Positions 23,286-36,332 of a stretch of DNA of 64,000 nt are shown piece by piece. Position numbers and translations under genes: made by a program. The notes below the pieces were generated by a model. The model ran no database searches, had not been told where the DNA came from, and worked only from the letters and a program-made list of their open reading frames with translations. Position 1 is the stretch's first letter. Every line of letters starts with the position of its first letter. Origin of the DNA: Xylaria sp. FL1777 (lineage: Eukaryota > Ascomycota > Sordariomycetes > Xylariales > Xylariaceae); the NCBI GenBank assembly GCA_022578965.1, contig MU400545.1, positions 248,001-312,000 on the forward strand, read 5' to 3'.

Positions 23286-24376
23286 ATGTCGACACAAGCC
23301 AAGATGAAGGTCGTTTGTGGGACTATGTCATTCGGGACTGCAAGTATGATTGCCACCCATAGTTCATTTTATACACTGTATTTTATTGCTAATCCGGCGA
23401 ATATAGATACTCGGGGGTCGCCACACATCAATAACGTCGAGCAGGCCGCCCAGGTGCTGGAAACTTTTCAACGCCATGGTCATGATGAGCTGGACTCAGC
23501 CCGGGCATATGGTGAGGGGACGACGGAGGAACTTCTCGGTGATGTCAAATGGCAGGACCGTGGTCTTAAGAGTGAGCGAATGGTAATATCATGATATTCC
23601 TCTCTTGCTAATTCAAGCCATTCACAGTGGACACAAAACTATTCCCATCAGCAGGACACCCGCTAGAAAAGGGTGGCGGGTACTCACACACACCGGAGGA
23701 TGTACGACGCGGGCTACTGGATAGCTTAAAAGCGCTTAAGACGGACAAGATCGAGATGTTCTACTTGCACGGGCCTGACCGCAAGCACCCATACGAGGAC
23801 ACCCTTCGCGCGGTGGACGAGCTATATCGCGAAGGGCTCTTCAATAGGTTCGGCGTGAGCAACTACATGGCTTGGGAGGTGGCCCAAATGTGCGAGATCT
23901 GTGAAAAACACGGATGGATCAAACCTACCGCCTATGAAGGACATTATCACGCGCTGCAGCGCCGCGTTGAGGATGAGCTGTTCCCTTGCCTGCGCAACTA
24001 CGGGATCTCATTCTATGTGTATTCGCCACTGGCCAGCGGGTTTCTCACGGGGCGGTATGAGCGAGGCCAGCCGATTGGGAACATGCATCTGGAATATAAC
24101 TGGAACGAAGGTTATTACGACGCCCTGGACATCATTAAGCCGGTGGCGCAGAAGCTTGGGCTGACGGTGCCTGAGATGGCGCTGCGGTGGCTGGTCCATC
24201 ACTCGGCATTGAAACGTGAACTGGACGATGCAATTATTCTGGGCGCGGGGAGCCTCGGCAATTTGGAGAGTAACCTGACCGACCTTGAGAAGGGGCCGTT
24301 GCCCGAAGAGGCTGTGAAGGCCTTGGACGATGCGTGGTTTGTTTGTAAGCCCCGCGCTGGGAAGTACTGGTACTGA
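23286..24376 (+). CDS. Aldo/keto reductase (AKR7, aflatoxin-aldehyde-reductase-like)
   Basis: Three exons, 23286-23343, 23407-23571 and 23628-24376, give 323 aa. The AKR landmarks are the N-terminal VVCGTMSFGT strand, the catalytic tyrosine block LDSARAYGEGTTEE (Asp and Tyr), the lysine strand GLKMDTKLFP, the His in IEMFYLHGPD, and the C-terminal GAGSLGNLESNL cofactor clamp. The second intron uses donor GTGAGC at 23572. Reading on to the next GTAATA donor would break the frame of exon 3. The first intron (23344-23406, 63 nt) is a multiple of three and free of stops, so retention would only insert 21 residues. The enzyme probably reduces aldehydes or dialdehydes with NADPH. It lies 513 bases before the Zn2Cys6 gene on the same strand. 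Confidence 0.9.
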
Positions 24377-24889
24377 GCGACCATCCCTGCATACTTATAT
24401 ATTAGGAGATTAGGAGACTTTTATCTTCTTCCGTCGTATCGCAATCTCGATTCTCTTGAGCTGTAGCGCTTGAGAGCGCGATAGACATAGATACGCATCA
24501 TATCTCTTTAAAAGCCTACACGCAGATACGTCGTATAGTGACGAATCATGCTCCCTTCAACTAGGTAACAGCTCAACATCCGTTACGGGTTAAATTGGGG
24601 TCACGCGTTTCCAAGGTTTAGATACTAGTAGGTAGGCCCTTTATTTGTTTGGGACATTTGAAGTATAAAATTGATCCATACGATATCCAGTTAAGAAGCA
24701 CAGCCTCATTCATAGCCACAATACTAGTTGTTCCCTATCTGACGCCACTTTTCGCCTTAGCAGTACTACGTACCTAAGTAGGTAGGTATTAATTACCCCA
24801 CCTGTCTTCTTACCTAGGTACGCTTAACGATTCTCATCTCTTCTCAGAACCACCTTCACCATCTTTTGCCCACTAATCCAAATATCACT
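24377..24889. other. Promoter region of the Zn2Cys6 gene
   Basis: Contains an imperfect inverted repeat, 24770-24822, whose arms read CGTACCTAAGTAGG and (reverse) CGTACCTAGGTAAG. The right arm includes an exact TACCTAGGTA. No coding sequence is seen. Confidence 0.5.
24811..24820. promoter_or_regulatory. TACCTAGGTA palindrome before the Zn2Cys6 gene
   Basis: An exact 10-base palindrome 69 bases before the start codon. The same 10-mer recurs at 7000, 18834, 40878, 41041 and 45862, always outside genes. A protein-binding role is only a guess. Confidence 0.4.
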
Positions 24890-27514
24890 ATGCCTGAGAA
24901 CGAGAGTTGTGGGAATCATCAGCCCCATTCTCCGACGACGATAACGCTGACGCCACAGAAACGGCGGTCGGTACACGCCGGTCGAGAAAAGTTACAATCA
25001 AAACGTGCCAAATATAATACCAATGCATGGTAGAGTCGGCCTCGGTATTCGTCTATACAATCATATCGGCTTATTGATGTCCTAGTGAGAACTGTAAGAA
25101 ACGCAAGCTGAGGTGTGATCGCAAGGAGGGCGAGAGAGACTGTCATAGATGCATGAAAACCAACAGGCCCTGTATATACGCTCAATCTCCCTCTCCTTCT
25201 CGCTCTTTGCAGCCGTCCCGCCCTTCCGTTCATGTTGTTGCTGCTGGACTGTCTCGTTTTGAAGAGCAAAGGTCTGCCGCTTCCCAAGCCTGTGCGATAA
25301 TGCCAATTAGGTACAACACGACTCACGCCTCCATAGTTTAGCAGATGCCTCTGTCACCGAGGTCATCCCCGGTCGCGACATCACGTCTCTGAGGGATCAG
25401 GTTGCGTCTCTGGGCATGCAACTTAAAGGGCTAGGCGAAAAGCTAGAACTCCTGGTTTCCAAGACATCGCCGCACGCCAAGCCCAATGAACTCAGCCAAT
25501 ATGACTACTCGGCCAAAACAAGCTCCATCCAGGACGAGCCACAACAACCATTATTTGTAGGCCACACGCGGTCGGCTTTCAGCTTAGATATGGCGAAAAC
25601 CTCTCTTTCGCAGATGGGCATTTCCACAGACGGAATTGATCAAACAGGCGGGTTGCCATTTCTAGCACCATCGCCTCGTGAATTGTCGCCGGGGCCGGAT
25701 CTCGGTAGGAACCTAGTAGCCGATCCTCCTTCATCAGTCAAAGACCCGTTACTCAATATATCACTGCCTGAACTACGTCGCTTGATAGCAGTCTTCCATG
25801 AAGAAATAGAAGTCTTGTATCCCTTCGTCAGCAGTGATGAGCTGATTGCTGTGGCCAATACGAAATTGAAGGACTTCGCTGGGCAAATAGAAGTGATAAA
25901 TTCAGGCTCTCAACCCGCGTCTGATCTGTCTGATGATAGAGATATCGATATTTTAAAAATTGCTATCGCTATAGCAATTGTTATCGAGGCTAAAGGGAAA
26001 AACAAGTTAAGCTCAAGTTTCATCGACTCAACTGATAAGAAAGCGGCACAAGTCACCCGGTCATCAAATGTCGATTTAAGGGACTTACAGTGGCTAACGA
26101 TGATGGTAAATTAGAATAATATCAGTATTCACCTCCTAGATCTCCTGACTAACTATGGAATAGGCCATCTACTATTTTCATATTGATGAGGACCTTCTAG
26201 CTTGGAGAACTATCGGCAATGCCGCTCGAATGACTCTTGAAATGGGACTTCACCGACGACGTAGCCTTATGGATAATTATAAATCGACAGATCATCAAGA
26301 AAAGGCGAAAAGGGTGTTTTGGTGTGTTTATGCATTAGACCGTAGATGGAGCTTCGGAATAGGTCTTCCCTTTGCTCTCAATGACCGTGACATTGATCCC
26401 GAACTACCAGAACCGGTATGTTATTGCATATCATCCTTCTTGTTTACTTGCTAAAAGAGTACCTAGGGAGATGATTTCGCCCATCTGCGTTGCTTGGTAG
26501 GCTGGGGTAGACTTTGTAGCAAGGTTTGGGAAGCACTTCCCCCATACGGATCACCTACAACCACCATTCCTGTAGACCAAGTTCAGTATCTAGGTAAGGA
26601 TTTTGATGATTATTCAACTACCTCTCACACGATGCCGTTTCAGAACTATGCATTTTTTTCAGTATAGTTTAGAAATGGAGCCACTAAACTAAAGTTTAGA
26701 ATTTCTCATTCGAAATTGGCTCGACAGTATCCCGCCCCATCTTCAATTCAATCATCTTCAGCTTGAGTTTGCGCTAGGCAACGAACCGCGAACATTGCGT
26801 CGATTATGTACTCTATTATACCTTCGCGGCAACCATCTTCGAACCTTAATTCATAGACATGTTCTATCCCCGAATCTCATACATACCGACTTGCGTAGCT
26901 CACGACTCGTGGTGGACATCGCTAAAGATTCAATACAAGTTCTCGTAAATTTGGCGGAAACTAGCGATATATATACGCGGCAGCAAGCTACATTCAATTA
27001 TTTCCTTCTCAGTGCACTTGCTGTCATGCTCTTGGCAGTATGCAATGCCCCTCAAGTCTTCTATGCCTCCTGCCACGAAAGTTTCTCATCGGCAGTTACG
27101 CTAGTCCGCAATTTCTCTCGTGGGAGCCTCGCTAGTAGACGCCTTTGGAACAGCATTCGAGGCTTGCTTCCGGCCATAAGAACTCTAGGGCTGAAGATAC
27201 GAGCAGAAGCCCCAAAGAACTGGCAGGATGACCCTAATAAAGCAGTTTACACACAGAATATAGAACCCCATCAGCTGGCACCTAACGAGAAGGATATACC
27301 TCAACTTACACCATTTGAATTGGCTCCCGGCGGTATTGCTTCCACCCCAGATACATTCCAAATGGGTAACGATCTTATGGGCTTGTTCAATGTTTTTGGA
27401 CAAACTAGCACTGATATGACCATGTTTGAGGATTGCTTGCTCGATTCAAATTCAAATTGTTTTCCAACAACTTTCCCAGTCGAAATAGCAAGGCATTTTC
27501 AGGCTCTGATATGA
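24890..27514 (+). CDS. Zn2Cys6 fungal transcription factor
   Basis: Six exons: 24890-25029, 25086-25291, 25342-26105, 26164-26415, 26467-26593 and 26700-27514, about 767 aa. The first splice completes the binuclear cluster as CENCKKRKLRC then DCHRCMKTNRPC, spacing C-x2-C-x6-C-x8-C-x2-C-x6-C. The first cysteine codon is itself split by the intron. The exon 2/3 junction is less certain: donor GTGCGA at 25292 with acceptor 25341 is the only phase-compatible choice of sensible length I found. A central fungal_trans-type domain is visible (AIYYFHIDEDLLAWRTIG, then KRVFWCVYALDRRWSFGIGLP), continuing through exons 5-6. It is probably a pathway-specific regulator, and its nearest candidate targets are the AKR, MFS and monooxygenase genes upstream. 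Confidence 0.88.
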
Positions 27515-30500
27515 TTAGGGTTATGTCGGGATTCTACGTATAAGGTATGGTGTGTATTAAATTGTATTTAGTGAACTTCGAATTTTTGTGGTTGGGCTCT
27601 TTGAAATCACGTTAGCTCTCGAGAGGGCACCCAAAGAAGCTAACAGCCAAGTGCTTGGTAGGTGTGAAGCGTGAAGCTGAAGTGGGAATACTGTTCTCTA
27701 TATTGGTCTTGGCGCAGAACAGTAACCATTGCATTCTATTTAGGGCTTTATCGTAGTGGCTAACCACGATTTTTGTACATTTACAGTAGACGTCACTTTT
27801 GGCGCGGCTGAGTAAACGATTAGCCTGCACATGGTCATCATAGCCTGTGAATCGTATTAACTAAAGAAATATTTTATTCTAATATAGAACAAACTCCTTA
27901 CTATAATGGACCAATCGATGCTAAGTACTCGTATCTAACTAAAAACCTAGCTCTAAACACAATAAGTAGCATGACTCTTTTATCTATTTCCAAGTAACAT
28001 AAGAACATTGACCCGATCCATCAATGTTCAATATCGGGCTCGTGGCTTATCGAGAGAAAATAGCACTTCCGATAAGTTGATGGAGTCATTTCCATTTTTC
28101 TTTCTAACTTCTGTTCGTAGTTATATGTACTCATGGGAACGTTCTGGCTATTACTTTGCTGTCACCGTTAGACCGTCTCACACCACTCCACAGTGTGGGA
28201 TAAAAACATGAACAGACTTCCATATAAAATGCCATACCTCTTGGTAAGACGCCGCTGTTGAACTTGTAGGCTATCGGATTTGTTGCGAAAGCAAATGAAG
28301 TATTTCCGATGTTTTCCTATTACCGATCATGCGCATAGCCCAGCTGTGTTCCCCGGTCAATGTGTGTGGGGTTGTATTTAGCGATCCTGCACACGAAGCA
28401 TAATATGACAATTCTGTGGCTCTTCTGTGCGGTCATATGCAAAACTCGGCGGCTTTTGTACTACTGAAATGGAACGAGGATACTATAAGGGGTCAGCGCC
28501 CCGCCGGGTATACAGGGAGATAGGCTACAGCCTGTACTTTAAGTATTCCTAAATAATAATTATATGAGGGATAATATGGCCAAGTATAATGAAATTCAAT
28601 AAACGAACTGATAAAGATTCCCTGCTAAAATGGGCTGGCTGAAGTTGAAGGTATCACGAGAGAACTATTTGGGGCAGTACGACTAAGCCCAATTAGCCAC
28701 TCAGGGGCTAGTACGTCATAGCCACTCACACCACTATTCTTCACTACTTCGGCGCCAGATACATAACCTATTGTCTCTGAAGAGTAATCAATCTTTATTA
28801 TTGTTATTATTAGGTACTAGCCGGCCATACTATGCTCTAAGAATGAGTTGAAAAAGACCCTAGGCCCTTATTTTCCAGGGATGGCAATGGCGGCCATGTG
28901 AGTGCATTCGCGAATTTATTCATATCTCCGTTACGTTCATACTATTGTAGAGAGCAACTTCTTGAAGAGGCACGTAGCTAACTTCAAGTTCCATGGTTAG
29001 CTTGGGAGGGTGAAATTATAGTTTCCTAGACGTATGCAGCTAGTTTGAAATAAAGATGAAATTAAAAGCTTGTCGCTAAGCAGAACTAGTTCATGTCTGA
29101 ACTCTCGATGCTAAAGATCACAAACCATACCATCCAGTACACTGTCTCTATATGATTTCGGTCCCGAGGGGGAGGATCTAAAATCAGAGACGCTCTAGAT
29201 CGGTCATTCCAATCATCGGCTCCGTCGAAGTTTGGTGCCACGTACTCAGTTACTTGGTTTCATTGATATGGATAGTTTCGTACCGCGATAGCCTGGGGTA
29301 ATTCGTGCCCCTGCAGGCGAGGAAGTTGGAGAAACATACCGTAGCCTGGCTGTTCACGGTTTAGTATACGTACACACTGTTTAAGACACTTGGGTCTCCT
29401 ATAGTCACCAAATGCATATAATTATAAGGATCGAATCTATATTAAAGTTCTATGTTATACAATAGTGAGTTGAACTCCGGTAACCGAACGAGCTGAACCA
29501 TGACGCGGTAATATTACCATTAGATATTGATTTGTATACCGCCTCAGATGGGATACGAAATATCCGCTAATTACTGTGTAGCACAAGTTCCTAGGTTGCT
29601 TGAAGGTCATAAGACCATGATTCCATTCTGAAGTTGGAATGAACATATAAATAGGGAGAATATGTTATAGCCTTCAAGCGACTCGAATCTATCATCCGCA
29701 GCTGCTTCTTATCGACAAATAGAGTGTACGAGGTAGTCTCTAGCGAAGAAACATAGAACTTTGCCCGAAAGTCACGCCACTTTACTGTTCAGTCGCAATC
29801 TGTCCAACCCTGCAGCAAGTTGGTGACACCATCTTCTCTGCATCAGCTCTCCACTCCGAACCTTGGCTGGAGAGAGGCACTGCCACGCCGCTGTGTGTCT
29901 GCAGCAGTGGCCTAGACCCGCTCCACAGTCATATCTAGCAAGCAGTGAGAGGCGAGTGGAAGACGAAGCCAGAATCCCCAGTTCTAACGGTATTGGGGAA
30001 GGCCCATTCATCTGTAGAACTGGTTCTTATTCAGGAGCCGGAAGAGATCGAGACCGACCACTTTGAGGAAAGTCTAGCCATATGCAATGGCTTGCACCTG
30101 CCAAGCTTTATAGATACCCATGTAATGACAGCCGAGAGAGCAAGATCTAGAATCAGTAATCAAGCAAGGGCTGGACGAGACGAAGCTAACTTGAAATGCT
30201 GCTCACTAAGAATCACAAATACATGTAGGAGTTGAACGCCCGGTCGAATTAAAAACCTCCTAATGCTAATTAAAAGAATACAAGCAAGAGAAACGAAACG
30301 AGTGTAAAAAGCGCCAAGCTCGGATATACAGTGACGAAAGATACCAGCAGACGCCTCGTTGATAAACTTTTGATGAAGGCGTGAAAATGTAGAAACCGAT
30401 ATCCCATTTTTAATAAATAGAATATAGAGCTATCAGGTCCTGGATAGTCCGTAATTAATGGTACTATCGTTCTTAAAGGCGATTATACTTGCGAATGCCA

Positions 30501-33314
30501 CCATAATATGTAGTGGCGTAGAATACAGATATTGAAGCAAGGTCTCACTAGAATAATAACGCATTCTATATGCTTGGTGGAGGTAATCTTGTCACTCTGT
30601 GTAAAATCAATGAAGAGAATAATCTTGAAGTTAGCAACAAATGTTAATATAAGTATTTATTTGTCGGGAAAGTAAATAATGAGCAGCAGAGTAAACAAGA
30701 CAAACATATTTCCAGTTATACCTACCTTAGCTAGAAAATCTCATCGACGAAAGGGGATTAGCCGATATAACAGAATTAAGATCGCATTTACAGGCAAGTT
30801 GATGTAGACTAGCCAGGGTCAAGTTATAAAAACGATAATGGCACATCCCGTATGGAGATCTGGGGTTTTAGGGGAGCGGATGGGCTGGCTGTCTTTGAAG
30901 GTCTGAAATAGGAATCCTCGATTGCTCACTGTAGATTTTGGCAGTATAGGAAAAGACCGGAGTTGTGACATCTCAATGGGACGAAGATGAATGGAATAGC
31001 ATCAAAACTCACGCTCATAATACTTCTTCCCATCAATTGATAACATGAATAGGTATAGCACCGCTACAACTAATACAACCGCCAAATAGAACAGGTTGAA
31101 TATGGCTAAGTGGTCTATTTTGACTAGAATATTGTTTCCGACAGTCGAAATAAGAAGTAGGCTGATCTATGGTGGCTTCTGTACCTTCAAATAATCAGGA
31201 AAAGAAGACCTCAATGAAGATAATAGATAGAAATGCGTACCCGTCTCATACCCCGTGAAGGATCCAAGAAAATGAGCTACGGTATGATGCGTGATTGACC
31301 TGGAAAGTCTTTGGATTTGGTGCTGCAATATAAGCAGCGGGGAACCCTTGAGGGTACATTAGTCGAAGTCGAGGTTTTTTTGTGGACGAATATTGATGTT
31401 TACTTGGAGCTCCCGCTCATTCCCAGATGACAGGAGGGAGCTTAAATACTAGGCTGAAAGAGAGCTCCACTCCTTTCTCTGGGGAGAGTTAAAGGATACT
31501 AAGGTAGCGGGTATGAGGTAATCTCCTTTTTAACCTTGCCCATGGGTCGAAGTTTACTATTTGACTAGTGGAAAGGTATCTAGTGATGGCTGAATTCAGC
31601 TGGACCCTAGCGGTCTTATTCCGGTCAAAAGTCCCTTTAAAAACAGAGGAGTCTGATATTACCCTTGTTAATGGTTTCCACTTACCATCACCAAAACTAA
31701 ACAGCCGAGGATGTATTGAGAGAGCGGAACAAAGGCGGAAAACATTTCTTAAGGATATTGACCCGTGACCCTGGGATTTGTAGAGCTCTATAATTGAAAT
31801 ACCTGATCATCTTCTTAGGCCTCTAACGAACAAACTAGATCAATAATGTCTAAACTATCACCTATCATTAATAATCTGTGTTATACCTGCCGAGTACTGT
31901 GCATAGCCTTTTGGAATATACCATATTTTATTTATCTCGTCTAAGGTCAACTAATAAGAATCTCGTTGTGTTAGACCACCGTGCAAAAGAGACTAGCAAG
32001 ACTTAGGTCAAGCGCTATAGCAAAACATTTCTCAGTGATACTATGGCGAGTGTACACTGATAATTCTTTAAAAAAAAAAACAGCTGGAAGGTATAGATAA
32101 GCCAGTTTATGCAGCTTGGAACACTTTGTAGAAGATTACTTTTCAGTGTGCATGCCTTGCTATTTGAATGGCATATATAGCAAATCCATGCCTATAGCAC
32201 AGATTACACAGATTACAGCGTTTCATAGAACACCACACATTCTCAGTAACCATTCATCGACGTTTACGACAACTATTTGCGAAAAGTGCATTTCCGTCCC
32301 TAGAGTATGTCTCGTCTGGCAATCTCTCGGCGCCTATACTAAACGCATACATTTGAAACTGTTGTTCTTAAGGGCGTGAGCTTCGAAAGTTGACTCCGGA
32401 CGGGCTTACCGACACTGACGTGACTACGAGGCCTCCTTTTTTCTGTATGTATGCGGCTTCAGTTGCAAGCTGAATATGCGGGGGCACTGCCGAACCATGG
32501 TCGCTACTGGGCGGTCAATGCCGTATTATTCATTTATGATTGGTAGGATTGGTTACATTCATAACGTATTCTTTCCTGATTAGCCCTTTACTGCAGGGTA
32601 TTAAGCTTAGGTCATCAAACACCAACATAGTCTTGCATCAAGTACTTACGCGTGTGCTATCTTCAAGCGGCTGTTAATGGTTGTGGGGTGTAGTTATACT
32701 TTCCGAAAGACAAGGAAGTTTGCGAAGTGGAGAATATATCGCATCTTGAGGCGCCTTCTAGGAGAGATACGACCAGGGCTAGGCTAAATTTTCAGCAGGA
32801 AAATATTTTTTTGAAATTATCTACAATTCTACCTTAGGTTCTCAGTTGTACTTGTCTTCAGGCGTGCAGGGTCTCCCAGTTGCCTACTGTGATCCCTTTC
32901 CCCGCCTTGGATAAGCGGCAAGGATTTGTACATGTAGGTTTGGCCGAGTACAGCATAAGTGTCCTGCCTTTTTTTCTTTTCTTTTTCCCTTTTTGCCACT
33001 CATTCTGATATTGACGAAAGTTATAGGGCGGAGGAGTTATTTGCAGATCCCCTACACCACGAACAATGATTACATGACGACATGGCTCGTTTCTATCCTC
33101 CGGACCGTTCCTATATGTATAGCCTACACTACTTCTTCCACTATTTGTATAAAATATGATGGCAGAGATGATACCAACATTCATATAACAACATATCACT
33201 GGCACACATGTGTCAGGTATTAACTTTTCCATTTTCCGTCTGCTCTATTGAGCTTAATTATTTTACTGTCAACCTAGTAGCACCGGTTTTCTGAGAAATA
33301 CTACTACGCTTCCT
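27515..33314. other. Gene desert, about 5.8 kb
   Basis: No ORF above about 120 codons and none with family features. The sequence looks AT-rich with scattered stops in all frames. ORFs at 29945-30235 and 31568-31768 are short and unlike anything I know. A decayed transposon or a repeat-induced-mutation tract is plausible, but no recognisable reverse transcriptase or transposase fragment is readable. The last 80 bases hold the leader of the bZIP gene. Confidence 0.5.
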
Positions 33315-34972
33315 ATGGATCCTGCTGCGACTCGGACTAGCGATCTTCCCATCCCGATGAATCAAACCGCAATACATAACAATGAACGTATTCCAACCGA
33401 CTTGGAAGGTTCTACGGTAGGCGTTGACCGTAAGACTAAAAAACGCATCCAGAATAGGGTAGCGCAAAGGACATATCGTAAGCGTTGACACATCCGGTAC
33501 CCATTCGGTTAAGCTCATTACGAACAGGTACCCGAATTAAACAACGGCTTCATGATCTACAGCAACAAGTACATCAACTACAGCAGAAGGAAGGCGACCA
33601 ACAGCACGATACCCAACTTCGTGAAGTAGAAGCAGACGACAGTGGAAATGAGGGTGTGGCATTCTATACTCCCTTTCCCAGGGCCCCTATTATTACGCCA
33701 GTTCATGGCCATAGCGGAGACCCATTCAACCTTGAGGTGACATCTCAGGATATCTCCGGTGTAAAGTCGACGGATTCCAGTCCGTGGGCCGGCATTCCCG
33801 GTCAGCCTAATATGTGGAATTCGCCGCTCGGAGGAACAAACTTTGCTTACAACCCGCCGGCAATGCGCACAAGACCGCCTCTGGATTTGGCTGCAGGGAC
33901 GACAATGCCGACTCTATCGCCAACCAGGCTTCCGCTGGACCTTTCTAGAAGCGTACTCTGCTCGCCAACATGCCATGGAGAACCTCCAAGAGATACACTT
34001 GCGTTCTCTCGTGTAAATGAGGACAATTCGCAACGTCAACCTCACAGTCGAGCGGATAAAATTTATGGTACGAGTCTCTATTTCTCACAGTTGTCGCTAT
34101 CCCACGCCTCTCTAAATAACTGCAACTTCATTAAAGCGCGACAACTGACGTTTTCAAGAAACAGATGAAGACGGACAAATTTGTCACTCTCATGGCTTCA
34201 ACTCGCCTCATTTATCTCCCTGGGGACATAAGTTAGAGCTAAAAACATCTACCGATGACTCGATAGCGACAGAACACATGGCAAGCGCATCCCAGCCTAG
34301 CTTTTATCAAGACAAAAGTTCAACTACATCCATGGCAACTACGCCTAGTCAGTGGCCAGGAAATTGGATGCAAAGTCAGCAAGCAACGGTAGAACAGCAG
34401 TTTGAATACGTTCTGGGTTGTGCGCAGCGTGCCGGGTTCGACAGTTTCGACACCATGGCTTTATACTACTACACACGAAATTTCCACCCAACGTCAGCAT
34501 TAGCTCTAGAACAGCGTTTAAGCCGCAACCGACGTCTACCGGAACTTCTCGCCGAACTTAGGAAACAGTCAGCAACCTGGAGTGCATTGCAACGCCGTGG
34601 CTATCAAGACGAAACGCTGAAGGCAGCCGAGGAAATCTGCACGATGGAATACAGCGAGTTTCAGAGGGCTGAGGCCAGCGGTAGCGAGAATGAAAGTGTT
34701 AATGAAGCAGCATTGGGAGATATGGTGAGTGGGAACCATTCGAACAATAGGATGGACTACTATAACGCTTGGCGTTGCGCATATGAAAATACTAACACCT
34801 CCAGTTGCCCAATCTCTGGGCACTCCTAACAGGACTGGTGTCAAGCAACGCTCAATTATCTCAGAGACAGGTTTCTGAGATGGTGTTTATGAGTATGAGA
34901 ATTCTTTGCGGGTTGGAGGTTCCACAAAACCAACCGGGTGGAACTTCAACTTCAAGGCAGTCACCTAGATAA
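33315..34972 (+). CDS. bZIP transcription factor, fungal type with conserved C-terminal region
   Basis: Four exons, 33315-33477, 33528-34067, 34159-34724 and 34805-34972, give about 478 aa. The acceptor at 34165 is an equally good in-phase alternative for exon 3. The basic region reads KKRIQNRVAQRTYR, and splicing joins it to TRIKQRLHDLQQQVHQLQQ, a short leucine/glutamine-rich zipper. This matches the AP-1-like fungal bZIP class. The C-terminal half (WPGNWMQSQQ ... QFEYVLGCAQRAGFDSFDTMALYYY ... LPNLWALLTGL) resembles the conserved downstream region of this class, often annotated DUF3425. Intron 1 falls exactly at the basic-region/zipper border. Unspliced message stops two codons later and would make a peptide with a basic region but no zipper. 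Target genes are unknown; a stress or metabolism role is common in the class. Confidence 0.87.
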
Positions 34973-36332
34973 ATAGTGGTAGCATGATATTTCCATATAT
35001 TCTCCTTGACTATACGACCAATTGAGTCGTAGTCACCACCTACGTGTTGATGAGGTAAACTAGAATACACCGTACATCAGTCGTATAATGATTAATATAC
35101 AACGGCTATTGCCCTAAAGTCGTACAATTTGACACCGGGGGTATGATTCGTGGTGATAGGAGGCCGGGAACCATAAAATTATGATGCCAAGTGTCTAATT
35201 TGGGCCCGCGGCCGGCCGCTTAAACTACCTAAGGCTTTAGAACTATTACGTATGGACTGTACCCAGATGAGTATACTGAGATATTTTGTAGTATGCATTG
35301 TTATGTTTTTGCTACAACATACGATATGCCCTCTTTGCTTCGGCATCACGTGACCCAGTGCCTCTCTCCACGTCTTCTATCCCGTTTACTTTCACACTCG
35401 AGAGAGTGTTTGTTTATCAGATACTACTATTATGTTGAGCTTCCCTTTTAGTTCAAGAATGCATATTCTCGAATTTCAAATCGATCTTACCGCTGTTCCC
35501 TTGGCTCGAAAATCTATATATTTCTACCCTGGCACGAAATGTACACCCAATCGTCGTGTTGGAAGTCAGGTCCCCATGACCCTCAACCACGCACTCTACG
35601 TGTAACCGGGCAGCATTACCTGGGAGCGGTCTGGGGTTGATATGCCACAACAGTGCAACGAAAAGCTCCAAGTCGACATCGGTGACTGCTTTATCGGTGA
35701 CTGCATCGGTGTTTGCACTATCGGTGTTTGCAGATAAGACAGAACCACGTGCAAGCAATTCTCACCTTAAGTTATCGTAGTATTCAGACTATAGACATGC
35801 ATAATTGACATTCCAGTCAGGCAGCAGTAGATGGTTAAGAGACGGTCATCTTGTTGGGGAAATAGAGTCACGGGTCAGTGCAAGAAGAAGAGGTTGGATA
35901 TCCAAGCGGACTTCCGGACCCCCCAGTCGTTTACTTCTCCGAGCAGTTGGGTTGAGACTGCGCACCCTTGTACCACCGCAGGAGGCAAACCATTGAACCA
36001 TGCGGTTCGGAAGCGGAAATATCCTTCACTTCAATTCAATTCCAGAGATACCGGGAGCTAACCCGACCGTGGCTTAGCACTCATGCGATTCCAGCCTATA
36101 GTTACCTCCACACCTGCATACACAGTAATGGGTTTATATGAGTCAGCACAAAACCGAGCGTGTGTGATTTTTTCTCGCCTCGACTCCGCCAAGGGCCGTT
36201 CACGCTTACGTGCGAATATCCACTGATGGGCGTTGCTTATCACCGTCTCCCTGATCATCAGCTAATATTAACGTCCATACGGGTATAATCCCGTCACGCG
36301 GCTGCGTGGGACGCCCATTTTCAGCTTGTGAA
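34973..36332. other. Intergenic region with a small repeat-bearing ORF
   Basis: No confident gene. A 101-aa minus-strand ORF (35758-35453) includes the tandem repeat at 35678-35731. A GC-only palindrome GCGGCCGGCCGC lies near 35208. Otherwise the region is AT-rich. Confidence 0.5.
35678..35731. repeat. Four-copy 12-base repeat ATCGGTGnnTGC
   Basis: Copies start at 35678, 35693, 35705 and 35720: two read ATCGGTGACTGC and two read ATCGGTGTTTGC. Spacings of 15, 12 and 15 bases are all multiples of three. Confidence 0.8.

Noticed and set aside
29772..30235. ORFs of 67-96 aa in the desert
   Set aside because: No start context, splice continuation or family similarity that I can support.
28629..30950. 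Short similarity between about 28629-28690 and 30879-30960
   Set aside because: Shared words (TGGGCTGGCTG, TTGAAGGT, GGCAGTA) are in order but with different spacing; too weak to call a repeat by eye.
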